A stretch of DNA of 52,792 bases from Nocardia veterana NBRC 100344. GTDB taxonomy: Bacteria > Actinomycetota > Actinomycetes > Mycobacteriales > Mycobacteriaceae. The notes under the pieces were generated by a model. It did no database searches. It was not told the DNA's origin and worked only from the letters and a program-made list of their open reading frames with translations. Location: assembly GCF_000308855.1 (NCBI RefSeq), contig NZ_BAGM01000042.1, forward strand, positions 1 to 52,792, written 5' to 3'. Position 1 is the first letter of the stretch. Each line of letters starts with the position of its first letter. Below, piece after piece: positions 1-8,307 of this stretch. The translations under genes and the position numbers were made by a program.

Positions 1-1707
1 GGGGTGTGGGATCGGACGGTCAAGGCCATCCCGGTCAGCCCGCAGATGCGGCGCGCGCTCGGGCTGGACGACGACGTCGTCTCGCTCTCGCCGCCGGAAA
101 TGATTCGGGCCATTCTGCTGGCGCCGGTGCAATTGCTGTGGAACGGCGGTATCGGGACCTATATCAAGGCCAGCACCGAATCCCATGCCGAGGTGGGCGA
201 CAAATCCAACGACGCGGTGCGGGTGAATGCGAGTGACCTTCGGGTGCGGGTGATCGGCGAGGGCGGGAATCTCGGTGTCACCGCCCTGGGGCGCATCGAA
301 TTCTGCAAGCTCGGCGGCAAATGCAATACCGATGCGCTGGACAATTCGGCCGGTGTCGACTGCTCCGACCACGAGGTCAACATCAAGGTACTGCTGGACG
401 GTTGCGTCTCGGCCGGTGAACTTCCGGTGGAGGAACGCAATCCGTTGCTCGCCTCGATGACCGACGACGTGTCGGAAATGGTGTTGCGGGACAACGTCTC
501 CCAGAACTACCTGATGGGTATGTCGCGCACCGAGGCGCCGCGGATGCTGAACGTGCACACCCGCGTGATCGATGATCTCGAGCAGCGTCGCGGGCTCGAC
601 CGTGAGCTGGAGGCCTTGCCCAGCGCGAAGGAACTGGCGCGCCGAGCCGAGGCGGGAACGGGCTTGACCTCGCCGGAACTGGCGAACCTCCTGGCTCATG
701 TGAAGTTGTCGCTCAAGGCGGATCTGCTCGACAGCGACCTTCCGGACAGCGCGTTCTTCGCGGCGCGGCTGCCCAAGTACTTCCCCGCGCCGCTGCGGTC
801 GCGGTTCGGCGCCGCGATCAAGCGACATCGACTGCGCCGGGAGATCGTCACCACGATGGTCGTCAACGAGATGGTCGATCTCGGCGGCATCACCTATGCC
901 CACCGGCTCAACGAGGAGATCGGCGCCAGCACCACCGACGTGGTGCGGGCCTTCGCCGCCACCAGCCAGATCTTCGACCTGCACTCGCTGTGGCAGCGTA
1001 TCCGGGCGGCCGATGTCCCGACAGCGGTGAAGGACGAACTGGAGCTGGAAACCAAGCGGACTCTCGACCGTGCCTCCCGCTGGCTGCTCAGCAACCGGCC
1101 GCAGCCGGTGGCGGTCGGCGCGGAGATCCACCGCTACAGCGGCCCGATCCGGGAACTGGCGCCGAAGGTGCCGGGTTGGTTACGCGGCCATCATCTCGAC
1201 ACGCTGTCCGAATCCTCGGCGAAGATCATCTCCCGGGGTGTGCCGGAGGATCTGGCGACCGAGGTTTTCGGTCTGCTCAACCTGTTCCCGCTGCTCGATG
1301 TGGTCGACATCGCCGATATCACCGACCGCAGCGGCGAGGAGGTGGGCGCGCTGTACTACGCGCTCAACGAGCACCTCAAGATCGACTGGTTGCTGCAGGC
1401 CGTCAGCCATCTCGAACGAGGCGATCGCTGGCATGCCCTGGCTCGGCTCGCCCTGCGCGACGATATGTACGGTTCCCTGCGTTCGCTCACCCTGGACGTA
1501 CTCTCCGCCGGTGATCCGGAGGAAACAGCGGAGGAGAAGATCGCGTACTGGGAGTCGAAGAATCAATCCCGGTTGGGGCGTGCGCGAGCGGCGCTGTCGG
1601 AGTTGTTCGCCTCCGGAGCCCACGATCTGGCCACGCTGTCGGTGGCAGCACGCCAGGTCCGCAGCATGGTGAGCGGTGTCGGAGCCCAGTCGGAGGTGCC
1701 GCGCTGA
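1..1707 (+). CDS. gdh: NAD-dependent glutamate dehydrogenase, large type, C-terminal part (5'-truncated by window edge)
   Basis: The reading frame is open from base 1, so only the last 568 or so residues are present; full-length members have about 1,600 residues. The enzyme deaminates glutamate to 2-oxoglutarate and ammonia with NAD+ in the cytosol. The segment near codons 45-150 (LLWNGGIGTYIKAS, then VIGEGGNLGVT) is the late catalytic/NAD-binding part of this family, and the rest is the long helical C-terminal domain. The thioesterase and the 217-residue protein follow on the same strand, as in M. tuberculosis Rv2476c-Rv2474c (recalled). Family assignment is firm; the true start is outside the window. 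Confidence 0.95.
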   Translation, partial: GVWDRTVKAIPVSPQMRRALGLDDDVVSLSPPEMIRAILLAPVQLLWNGGIGTYIKASTESHAEVGDKSNDAVRVNASDLRVRVIGEGGNLGVTALGRIEFCKLGGKCNTDALDNSAGVDCSDHEVNIKVLLDGCVSAGELPVEERNPLLASMTDDVSEMVLRDNVSQNYLMGMSRTEAPRMLNVHTRVIDDLEQRRGLDRELEALPSAKELARRAEAGTGLTSPELANLLAHVKLSLKADLLDSDLPDSAFFAARLPKYFPAPLRSRFGAAIKRHRLRREIVTTMVVNEMVDLGGITYAHRLNEEIGASTTDVVRAFAATSQIFDLHSLWQRIRAADVPTAVKDELELETKRTLDRASRWLLSNRPQPVAVGAEIHRYSGPIRELAPKVPGWLRGHHLDTLSESSAKIISRGVPEDLATEVFGLLNLFPLLDVVDIADITDRSGEEVGALYYALNEHLKIDWLLQAVSHLERGDRWHALARLALRDDMYGSLRSLTLDVLSAGDPEETAEEKIAYWESKNQSRLGRARAALSELFASGAHDLATLSVAARQVRSMVSGVGAQSEVPR

Positions 1708-1858
1708 GGTGCGCCTGCGCCCCGACACTGCATACTGGGTAGCCGAAGCGGCCCCGGCAGCCGATGCCGGGCCGCCGCTTCGAGCTTGCTCGACCGCCCG
1801 CGCACCCGAACCAACGCATGACCACGCGGGCGGTACATCCGATCGGAGGTGTAACAGC

Positions 1859-2332
1859 GTGACCAGTGTCGGCTCGGTGAACGGGTTCCGGAATACCGGC
1901 GGTACGGCCGTCCTGCCCAAACGTTTTCACGCCAAGGTCGATGTCCGCTGGTCGGATATGGACGTATTTCAGCACATCAACCACGCCCGCATGGTGACGC
2001 TGCTGGAAGAGGCGCGGATCCCGTGGCTGTTCGAGGGCGGTCGGCCGACGGCCGGATTGCGGACCGGATGTGTGCTGGCCGACCTGCACGTTCGATACCG
2101 TGGTCAGCTCCGGCACGAGGACACGCCACTGGATGTGGCGATGTGGATCGAACAATTGCGCGCGGTGGATTTCACCATCGGCTACGAGGTCCGCGCCAAC
2201 GGCGTCGCACTGGACTCTCCGCCCGCTGTGGTGGCCAGTACCCAGATCGCCGCCTTCGACATGAGCACCCAGCGGCTACGCCGGCTCACCGCGGCGGAAC
2301 GTGAATACTTGAGTCTGTGGCAGGCCGACTAG
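1859..2332 (+). CDS. Acyl-CoA thioesterase, hot-dog fold (4HBT/FadM-like)
   Basis: A 157-residue protein with the 4HBT signature VRWSDMDVFQHINHARM near residues 28-44, in which the Asp and the HxNH/A stretch form the catalytic site. Such enzymes hydrolyse acyl-CoA thioesters in the cytosol; the substrate cannot be read from sequence. I chose GTG 1859 because GGAGGT lies at 1845-1850; the frame stays open upstream into the end of gdh but that part looks non-coding. It sits between gdh and the 217-residue protein with short gaps, so the three are probably co-transcribed. It matches Rv2475c in position and kind. Confidence 0.88.
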   Translation: MTSVGSVNGFRNTGGTAVLPKRFHAKVDVRWSDMDVFQHINHARMVTLLEEARIPWLFEGGRPTAGLRTGCVLADLHVRYRGQLRHEDTPLDVAMWIEQLRAVDFTIGYEVRANGVALDSPPAVVASTQIAAFDMSTQRLRRLTAAEREYLSLWQAD

Positions 2333-2357
2333 ACGAGACCGACGACGCGACTGTTCG

Positions 2358-3011
2358 ATGCTGCGCATAACCGATCCCGCCGAGCGGGAAAATCTCGCGA
2401 CCTTTCTCACTCATGCGACCCGGCTGGATCCGGCCGCGGTCATCCGCCTGCACCGGCGCGGGGATCGCTACGTGACCGCTTGGGCCGCAACGGGATTCGA
2501 AGTTCTGGCCGCTCGGACCGTGGTCGGTGAACTGGACGTCGCGGACGTCACCGTCGCCGGCGACGCCGCCTTGACCGGACTGCACAGCCCCGGGGCGGAC
2601 GGCCGGATCGAGGTGGGGTATTCCATGGACTCGGCGTGGCGGACCGCCCTTCCGCCGGCCGCCGGATTCGCTCACGTCGATGATGTTCCGGCGCGGAGCC
2701 TGGTCGAGCTGGCCGAACGCGGTGCGCAGGTGGCGGCCGAACACAGCGGTGGCCACGGCCCGCCGGCCTCGCTGTTGGAACAGACGGTACTGACCGTCAC
2801 CGGCGGTGGAGAGCGGGTCGAGGTTCCGATGCGGGTCGTCTTCGCGCTCACCGCAATGGATTTCATTCCCCACGCCGGTGGTGAGGCGGATTCGCGGCGC
2901 ATCGCGCCGACCGAGACCGTGCGGGTGCGTGCCAGCCGAACCTGGCTGCGGCTCGACGCACGCTACGGCTCGGTCGCCCGGCGCCGGCACGGTCCGCTGC
3001 TGGCGAGCTGA
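2358..3011 (+). CDS. Conserved actinobacterial hypothetical protein (Rv2474c-like)
   Basis: 217 residues, acidic to neutral, with no signal peptide, membrane segment or catalytic motif that I recognise. It follows the thioesterase by 25 bases on the same strand, and a protein of this length occupies the same place in M. tuberculosis (Rv2474c, recalled). Conservation of position suggests a role linked to gdh or the thioesterase, but no function can be given. The start ATG 2358 has no strong ribosome binding site; translation may be coupled to the gene before. Confidence 0.8.
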   Translation: MLRITDPAERENLATFLTHATRLDPAAVIRLHRRGDRYVTAWAATGFEVLAARTVVGELDVADVTVAGDAALTGLHSPGADGRIEVGYSMDSAWRTALPPAAGFAHVDDVPARSLVELAERGAQVAAEHSGGHGPPASLLEQTVLTVTGGGERVEVPMRVVFALTAMDFIPHAGGEADSRRIAPTETVRVRASRTWLRLDARYGSVARRRHGPLLAS

Positions 3012-3012
3012 T

Positions 3013-3954
3013 TCACTTCCGCTGTGCCACTGCGGTTTTCCACCACGCGACGGTTCCGGCCGCTACTTCGTCCAGTGGGGTCGGCGCGAGGCCCAGCCGC
3101 TGTTCGCTGCGGCTGGAGTCGAGAATGAACGGGCGCTCGAACTGATAGTTCATCTCGGCGAGCTCCCGCATCATCGAGCTCACCACGCCGGCCGTGCGCA
3201 GCGTCCACCCGGGTAGCGCGACAACTTTCGGTGCCGGTACCCGGGCCGCCGCGGCCAGGGCGGCCACCAGCTGTCGCATCGAGACGGCCGGCGCGGTGGG
3301 GGCGTGCAGGAAGCTGTTCCACAGTGCGCGGTCCGCGGCGGCGCGAATCATGGCGGCGGCGAGATCGGGCATATACGTGAACGAGTGCGGGAGGTCGGCA
3401 TTGCCGAAGACCTGAACCGTCTTGCCTGCCAAGATGTTCGGGACCATCCGCTCGCCGGCGTGCGAGGTGCGCACATACGGTCCGATGAAATCGGACGCCG
3501 CCACACTGACCGTCGCCGTCTCGGACGCGGCGCGGGCGCGCAACAGTTCCACCCGCACGGCGGGTTTCCCGAAATCCGCCGTGCGCGGCATATCTTCGGT
3601 CATCGGTCGGTCGACCGGGCCGTAGGAGTACAAGCTCTCCGGGAATACGACCACCGCGCCCGCGCGGCCGGCCACATCCAGCACCGTGCGCTCCGCTCCG
3701 GGCAGCTCGGCTCGCCAGGTCCGGGCGGAATAGCGTGAGCCGTGTGTGCAGTGGTAGATCGCGACAGCGCCGTCGACCGCGGCGGCGAGACCCTCGCGGT
3801 CGTTGACGTCGACCGCTCGGCGTTCGATCAGCGGATGAACGGGGCCGCTGCCCGAACGGGTGAGGACCCGCACGGCAGCCCCGGTGGCGGCGAGTTGTTC
3901 GGCGATCGTGGTGCCGACGGGTCCGGCTCCGGTAACGACGTGCAGGTCTGTCAT
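3013..3954 (-). CDS. NAD(P)-dependent epimerase/dehydratase-like protein (SDR, Rossmann fold)
   Basis: 313 residues from ATG 3954, with GGAG six bases upstream; a TTG at 3966 in the same frame is less likely. The N-terminus VVTGAGPVGTTIAEQLAATG is a Rossmann nucleotide-binding loop. The rest looks like the extended or atypical SDR group (FPESLYSYGPVDRPMTED, then a substrate-side C-terminal lobe). The usual catalytic YxxxK is not obvious, so it may be an NmrA-like or non-classical member. It ends one base after the + strand 217-residue gene (tail to tail). Two inverted repeats lie just upstream. Substrate unknown. Confidence 0.8.
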   Translation of the reverse strand: MTDLHVVTGAGPVGTTIAEQLAATGAAVRVLTRSGSGPVHPLIERRAVDVNDREGLAAAVDGAVAIYHCTHGSRYSARTWRAELPGAERTVLDVAGRAGAVVVFPESLYSYGPVDRPMTEDMPRTADFGKPAVRVELLRARAASETATVSVAASDFIGPYVRTSHAGERMVPNILAGKTVQVFGNADLPHSFTYMPDLAAAMIRAAADRALWNSFLHAPTAPAVSMRQLVAALAAAARVPAPKVVALPGWTLRTAGVVSSMMRELAEMNYQFERPFILDSSRSEQRLGLAPTPLDEVAAGTVAWWKTAVAQRK

Positions 3955-3974
3955 TGTGCGCTCCAATCTCTTTT

Positions 3975-3989
3975 GAGAGCATCGCTCTC
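3975..3989. promoter_or_regulatory. Inverted repeat, probable repressor operator in front of the epimerase gene
   Basis: GAGAGC-ATC-GCTCTC is a perfect 6-bp inverted repeat with a 3-base centre, 21 bases upstream of the epimerase start. Arms of this size and spacing are common for TetR-family operators. No TetR gene is adjacent, so the regulator would have to act from elsewhere. Confidence 0.45.
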
Positions 3990-4040
3990 TTTGATCTGAG
4001 CACAGTCTGCATCACGGTGAGAGCAATTGCAAGAGCGCTG

Positions 4041-4054
4041 CTCACAATTGTGAG
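4041..4054. promoter_or_regulatory. 14-bp perfect palindrome between the HNH and epimerase genes
   Basis: CTCACAATTGTGAG is its own reverse complement. It lies about 90 bases upstream of the epimerase start and 22 bases past the HNH stop codon. On the minus strand a possible -35 (TTGCAA) and -10 (CAGACT) 17 bases apart lie between this palindrome and the 3975-3989 repeat, so the two elements would flank the promoter. Confidence 0.4.
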
Positions 4055-4075
4055 TCGCGCACGCTCCAGGCGAGG

Positions 4076-4789
4076 TCAGGCGGCGCCTTCGCCCAGATAC
4101 TGCAACCACGCCGGATCCAGCTCCGAGGTGGTCGACAACAGGCGCCAGTGCGGCCCCTGTGGTGAGACGAGGGGGTGGGTCAGGGTCCAGCCCAGCTCGC
4201 TGAGCAACTTGTCCGCCTTGCGGTGGTTACAGGGAGCGCAGGAAGCGACGCAGTTCTCCCATGAGTGCGCACCCCCGCGGCTGCGCGGAACGACGTGATC
4301 GATGGTTTCGGCTTTCCCGCCGCAGTAGGCACAGCGGTAACGGTCGCGATGCATGAGGGCCGCGCGGGTCATCGGGACCCGGGCGCGATAGGGAACCCGC
4401 ACGTAGTTGCGTAGCCGGATCACCGACGGCAGGGCGACCGATGCGCCGGCCGAGTGGACGACCGGGCCCTCGGGATTGTGATGAACGGTATCGGCCTTGT
4501 CGCAGACCAGCAGCACGATCGCGCGTCGTGCGGGCAACGCGGTGAGCGGTTCGTAGGTGGCATTCAGAAGCAACACCCGGCGCTTGGCCCAGGCGGCGGA
4601 TTCGATATTTCGGTGCGGGATCGCACCGGGGGACGGATGTCCCGACGCGGCGGACGAATGTCCGGGAGAGGAATATGCGGAGAGGATATGCAGCGGAGTA
4701 GCCCCCGACCCACGATTGTGGACATCGGCGGGCTGGAGTTGTCGGTGCGTTCTCGCCTCGTGTGACCGGGCGCCGTGCCGCTGCTTCAT
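4076..4789 (-). CDS. HNH endonuclease (Rv2469c-like)
   Basis: The C-terminal half carries a complete zinc-bound HNH unit: CAYCGG, then IDHVVPRSRGG, then ENCVASCAPCNHRK. The two CxxC pairs bind structural zinc and the His-Asn-His residues hold the catalytic metal. The family core begins at RVLLLNATYEPL; everything before it is low-complexity and variable. ATG 4789 (237 residues) is chosen, with a weak GGGG upstream; a GTG at 4858 in frame is possible. The target DNA and cellular role are unknown. It is next to glbO as in M. tuberculosis, so it is part of the conserved backbone, not a mobile element. Confidence 0.85.
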   Translation of the reverse strand: MKQRHGARSHEARTHRQLQPADVHNRGSGATPLHILSAYSSPGHSSAASGHPSPGAIPHRNIESAAWAKRRVLLLNATYEPLTALPARRAIVLLVCDKADTVHHNPEGPVVHSAGASVALPSVIRLRNYVRVPYRARVPMTRAALMHRDRYRCAYCGGKAETIDHVVPRSRGGAHSWENCVASCAPCNHRKADKLLSELGWTLTHPLVSPQGPHWRLLSTTSELDPAWLQYLGEGAA

Positions 4790-5130
4790 TGATGGACCCC
4801 GAATTCTGCTAGGTCGGTTCGTGTGCTGATCGGCAGACACTGTCACCAAGTTGACCACGGAACGCGCCCGTGTGCACAGTAATTTCGGTGCCGAAATTGG
4901 CCCGGGCTCGCTGATCGCCGGTGGTCGACCGGCAGGCAGGGTTATCCGATGCGGTGTCCGGGCGATTATTCGCGATGTTCACATCACATCGTCGACACAG
5001 CGCTGAACGGCGGATGATGCGCCGATGTCCGGTCGGCGTCCGGTCGGCCCGCCGTCCTGCGCGGTGGGCGCCCGCGCTCGCTGCGGGCAGAATGGGAGCG
5101 GATACGACAGCGAGCAGATCGAGAGGGTCG

Positions 5131-5535
5131 ATGACTTCCGGCGAACAGACGGCGACATCGTTCTACGAGGCGGTCGGCGGGGCGGAGACGTTCCGGCGGA
5201 TCGTGGCGACGTTCTATCGGGAGGTCGCCGCCGACGAGATCCTGCGACCGATGTATCCGGAACAGGATCTCGGCCCGGCCGAACGCCGGTTGCGGATGTT
5301 CCTCGAACAGTACTGGGGCGGGCCCCGCACCTACTCCGACGAGCGCGGACACCCCCGGCTGCGGATGCGCCACATGCCGTTCTCGATCGGCCCGATCGAA
5401 CGGGATGCCTGGTTGCGCTGCATGCGCATCGCGATCGCGGAGATCGAGCCCGAGATCCTCGACGACGAGCACCGGCGGGCGCTGCTCGATTATCTGGAGA
5501 TGGCCGCGAATTCGCTGATGAATTCGCCGATGTGA
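5131..5535 (+). CDS. glbO: Group II truncated haemoglobin GlbO
   Basis: 134 residues from ATG 5131, close to the usual 128 or so. Group II features are present: [19 protein letters not shown] (B-helix Tyr and CD region), [25 protein letters not shown] with the group II Trp-Gly and proximal His region, and the C-terminal helix [12 protein letters not shown]. Family members bind O2 and are linked to respiration and oxidative stress. The frame is open further upstream but that stretch is Arg/Ala-rich and atypical. The gene lies immediately before aglA, as Rv2470 does before Rv2471. Confidence 0.93.
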   Translation: MTSGEQTATSFYEAVGGAETFRRIVATFYREVAADEILRPMYPEQDLGPAERRLRMFLEQYWGGPRTYSDERGHPRLRMRHMPFSIGPIERDAWLRCMRIAIAEIEPEILDDEHRRALLDYLEMAANSLMNSPM

Positions 5536-5608
5536 GTCTTTTCCGATCGATTCGCTCGACGGTCGGCCTTTCCGGCCTCTCCGTTGGCTGCTGTGCAGTT
5601 GCTCATTT

Positions 5609-5656
5609 GTGCCAAATCCGAGTTCTCGATCGGACAGCCGAGCCGGATTTTGGCAC
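5609..5656. promoter_or_regulatory. Long inverted repeat directly upstream of aglA
   Basis: GTGCCAAATCCG at 5609-5620 matches the reverse complement of CGGATTTTGGCAC at 5644-5656 except for one extra base, with 23 bases between. It ends 11 bases before the proposed aglA start. It could be a paired repressor site or an RNA hairpin in the leader. Confidence 0.45.
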
Positions 5657-5667
5657 TATTGGCGACT

Positions 5668-7365
5668 GTGACAGCGTCATCGGCCGGGGGACGGGCTGAG
5701 CTCGATGCGGTGGGGGTCGCCGCCGGGCAATCGGACGGATCGACGCCGCCGTGGTGGCGTTCGGCGGTCTTCTACCAAATCTATCCGCGTTCGTTCGCCG
5801 ATTCCTCCGGCGACGGTGTGGGTGACCTGGGTGGTATCCGGGACCGGCTCGGATATCTGGAGTTGCTCGGCATCGACGCGCTGTGGATCTGCCCGGTCAT
5901 GCGGTCGCCGATGGCCGACGGCGGTTACGACGTCAGCGATCCGCGCGACATCGACCCGCTGTTCGGCGACCTGGAAATCTTGGACCAGCTGATCGCCGAG
6001 GCCCATGAACGCGGCATCCGGGTCACCATGGATCTGGTCCCCAATCACACCAGCGATCGGCATCCCTGGTTCGAGGCGGCGGTCGCGGCCGCGCCGGGCA
6101 GCGCCGCGCGTGCCCGGTACATCTTCCGTGACGGTCGTGGCCCGGACGGGGCACTGCCGCCGAACAATTGGCCCAGCATCTTCGGTGGTCCGGCATGGAC
6201 CCGCGTCGTCGAACCGGACGGCACTCCGGGACAGTGGTACCTGCACCTGTTCGCATCGGAACAGCCCGATCTGAACTGGGACAATCCGGAAGTCGTCGCG
6301 GATTTCGAGCAGACCATGCGGTTCTGGCTCGACCGCGGTATCGACGGGTTCCGCATCGATGTGGCACACGGGATGGCGAAACCGCCCGGCCTTCCCGACA
6401 TGGCGCCCGAGATCGTCGCCGCGGTGGGCTTGTCCGCACATCCGTCCGAAGCGGCCGAGACCGCGGACGCGGAGGCGAAACTGCTGGTCCACGACGACAG
6501 TGATCCGCGGTTCAACAACCCGGGCGTGCACGACATACATCGGCGACTGCGCAAGGTGTTCGACGAATATCCGGATGCGGTGTCGATCGGTGAGGTCTGG
6601 GTCGAGGACAACATCCGCTTCGGTGAATACGTGCGGCCGGACGAGCTCCACCTCGCATTCAACTTCCGGCTCGCCGAAACTCCGTTCGATGCGATGAAAA
6701 TCCGTGCGGCGGTGGAGAATTCGCTCGAATCGGTGGCCCGGGTCGGCGCCGTCGCGACCTGGACGCTGTCCAACCACGACATCGAGCGGGAGGTGACCCG
6801 CTACGGCGGCGGTGACCTCGGTCTCGCCCGTGCGCGAGCGATGCTGCTGGTGGAACTCGCGCTGCCGGGGGCGGTCTTCGTCTACAACGGCGCCGAACTC
6901 GGGTTGCCGAATGTCGACGATCTGCCCGAGGAGGTGCTGCAGGATCCGGTGTGGGAGCGTTCCGGCCGTACCGAACGCGGTCGCGACGGCTGCCGGGTGC
7001 CGATGCCCTGGGAAGGTACACATCCGCCCTTCGGGTTCACCCGAGCGGCGCAATCCTGGCTGCCCATCCCGGCGGCCTGGGCCGACCGGACTGTGGAAGT
7101 GCAATTGGAACAGCTCGATTCGACGCTGTCGTTGTATCGGACGGCACTCGAACTGCGGCGGACGTGCGGCGAATTCGACGGTGACACGATCGACTGGTAC
7201 GGCGGACCGGAGGACTGTCTGGCCTTCCGCCGGCCGGGCGGCCTGATCTGTGTGCTCAACGCCTCGGCCGCGCCGATCCCGCTCCCGCCGGGGAAGGTGC
7301 TGCTGGCCAGTGCACCCCTGCAGGGCGCGCTGCTCGCACCGGATGCGGCGGCCTGGTTGGTCTGA
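5668..7365 (+). CDS. aglA: Alpha-glucosidase, GH13 family
   Basis: 565 residues from GTG 5668; the frame is open further upstream but the homologous region begins at about PPWWRSAVFYQIYPRSFADS. This is the GH13 (alpha-amylase) fold. The catalytic residues are visible: nucleophile Asp231 (GFRIDVAH), acid/base Glu309 (SIGEVWVED) and Asp371 (LSNHDIERE), plus the early motif DLVPNHTS. It hydrolyses terminal alpha-glucosidic bonds, probably of short malto-oligosaccharides or related sugars, in the cytosol since there is no signal peptide. No Shine-Dalgarno sequence is seen; a long inverted repeat precedes the start. Confidence 0.93.
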   Translation: MTASSAGGRAELDAVGVAAGQSDGSTPPWWRSAVFYQIYPRSFADSSGDGVGDLGGIRDRLGYLELLGIDALWICPVMRSPMADGGYDVSDPRDIDPLFGDLEILDQLIAEAHERGIRVTMDLVPNHTSDRHPWFEAAVAAAPGSAARARYIFRDGRGPDGALPPNNWPSIFGGPAWTRVVEPDGTPGQWYLHLFASEQPDLNWDNPEVVADFEQTMRFWLDRGIDGFRIDVAHGMAKPPGLPDMAPEIVAAVGLSAHPSEAAETADAEAKLLVHDDSDPRFNNPGVHDIHRRLRKVFDEYPDAVSIGEVWVEDNIRFGEYVRPDELHLAFNFRLAETPFDAMKIRAAVENSLESVARVGAVATWTLSNHDIEREVTRYGGGDLGLARARAMLLVELALPGAVFVYNGAELGLPNVDDLPEEVLQDPVWERSGRTERGRDGCRVPMPWEGTHPPFGFTRAAQSWLPIPAAWADRTVEVQLEQLDSTLSLYRTALELRRTCGEFDGDTIDWYGGPEDCLAFRRPGGLICVLNASAAPIPLPPGKVLLASAPLQGALLAPDAAAWLV

Positions 7366-7403
7366 CACGAGTGGCTCGAAGCAGACCGCAAACGGTGATC
7401 GTC

Positions 7404-7409
7404 TACCGT
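7404..7409 (+). promoter_or_regulatory. Putative -10 box for leaderless ctaJ
   Basis: TACCGT fits TANNNT and ends six bases before GTG 7416, so transcription would begin on the start codon. It overlaps a small inverted repeat, AACGGT (7391-7396) and ACCGTT (7405-7410). There is no ribosome binding site. Prediction from spacing only. Confidence 0.35.
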
Positions 7410-7415
7410 TGAGCT

Positions 7416-7694
7416 GTGAGCATTCTCGAAACAGTGCTGATCTTTCTCGGCATCCCGCTGGTGATCTACGCGGTGATCGCCGGATTGTCGTTCCTCGGCA
7501 AACCACTGCCCGGCGAGAAGCCGGTTCACTACGACCTCGGGAAGAAGTGGACCGCGGCGCCGGTGCTGTGGAGCGCGACGGATGAGGTGACCGTTCCGGG
7601 CCACCACGTCGCTGAGGCGTCGCATGGTCACCATGCGGCAATCGAATCCACCGGGGCAGATCTGATCGGAGGCCGGGCAAGTGGCAAGTTCTAG
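7416..7694 (+). CDS. ctaJ: aa3-type cytochrome c oxidase small subunit CtaJ-like
   Basis: 92 residues with one N-terminal membrane helix (residues about 4-28, ETVLIFLGIPLVIYAVIAGL) followed by a soluble tail rich in His (VPGHHVAEASHGHH). Size, topology, position next to the DUF5130-type gene and the KWTAAPVLWSATDE stretch agree with the small accessory subunit CtaJ of the actinobacterial bcc-aa3 supercomplex, as I recall it. Its stop overlaps the next start by 14 bases, so the two are co-translated. The assignment rests on memory of the mycobacterial counterpart; a generic one-helix membrane protein is the alternative. Confidence 0.65.
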   Translation: MSILETVLIFLGIPLVIYAVIAGLSFLGKPLPGEKPVHYDLGKKWTAAPVLWSATDEVTVPGHHVAEASHGHHAAIESTGADLIGGRASGKF

Positions 7695-8151
7695 TTGGCC
7701 TGCGGTGGACGCGTCCACCCTGCCGCACGGATACGCCGTGACCGCGAGTGGCCGGGTCTCCGGTGTGCACGAAGCCGGTGACGTGTTCAAGGAAGCGCCG
7801 TTCAGCGATCACGAGCGGCTGCTGATGGACAACACCCTCACCGAGGCGACCCGCACCACCAAGGTGCGGTTCAACATCTACATCGGCGATCTGGGCCCGG
7901 ATACCGCGGCCGGTGCCGACGCGGTGTTCCCGGCGACCCCCGAGGCGGCGCATTCGGTGCTCATCGCCGTCTCCCCGAACGACAAGGCGGTCGAGGTCCG
8001 CTCGGGTCGCGAGGTCGCCGATCGGGTCAACGACCGGATCTGCCAGTTGGGCGCGACCGCGGCGCTCGCCTCGCTGCGGCAGGGCCAGCTCATCGACGGA
8101 CTGGTGTCGGCCGTCCGCGTGATGGCGTCGGCGATCGGTCGCCCGAGCTGA
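7681..8151 (+). CDS. DUF5130/TPM-like conserved protein (Rv2468c-like)
   Basis: 156 residues from GTG 7681, overlapping ctaJ by 14 bases in another frame. It contains the pattern FSDHERLLMDNTLTEA, then FNIYIGDLG, VLIAVSPNDKAVEVRSG and a C-terminal helix. This resembles the TPM fold, in which an acidic loop follows a beta-strand. No signal peptide or membrane helix is seen. Coupling to ctaJ and conservation of this pair in actinobacteria (recalled) suggest a link to the oxidase or envelope, but the function is not known. A strong terminator follows. Confidence 0.75.
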   Translation: MASSSWPAVDASTLPHGYAVTASGRVSGVHEAGDVFKEAPFSDHERLLMDNTLTEATRTTKVRFNIYIGDLGPDTAAGADAVFPATPEAAHSVLIAVSPNDKAVEVRSGREVADRVNDRICQLGATAALASLRQGQLIDGLVSAVRVMASAIGRPS

Positions 8152-8199
8152 TTCGCATGCACTGATCGGCACGCTCGCGCCGGTTCGCATCAGGGCCAC

Positions 8200-8230
8200 G
8201 CACCCCTTCCCAGGATTCGGGAAGGGGTGC
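8200..8230 (+). terminator. Intrinsic terminator after the ctaJ-DUF5130 operon
   Basis: GCACCCCTTCCC and GGGAAGGGGTGC form a perfect 12-bp stem with a 7-base loop (AGGATTC), followed by a short T-containing run (GGCTGTTTGT). It separates the housekeeping operon from the accessory Clp module. Confidence 0.8.
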
Positions 8231-8295
8231 GGCTGTTTGTGGGGCCCGAAATCCGCTGAGAGCGTAAGCGGGCTCGCCGAACCGGGTCCCGGCCG

Positions 8296-8301
8296 TAAGC
8301 T
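8296..8301 (+). promoter_or_regulatory. Putative -10 box for a leaderless PopR-like regulator
   Basis: TAAGCT fits TANNNT and ends six bases before ATG 8308, which places the transcription start on the A of the start codon. No Shine-Dalgarno sequence is present. Spacing-based prediction only. Confidence 0.4.
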
Positions 8302-8307
8302 CACGAC

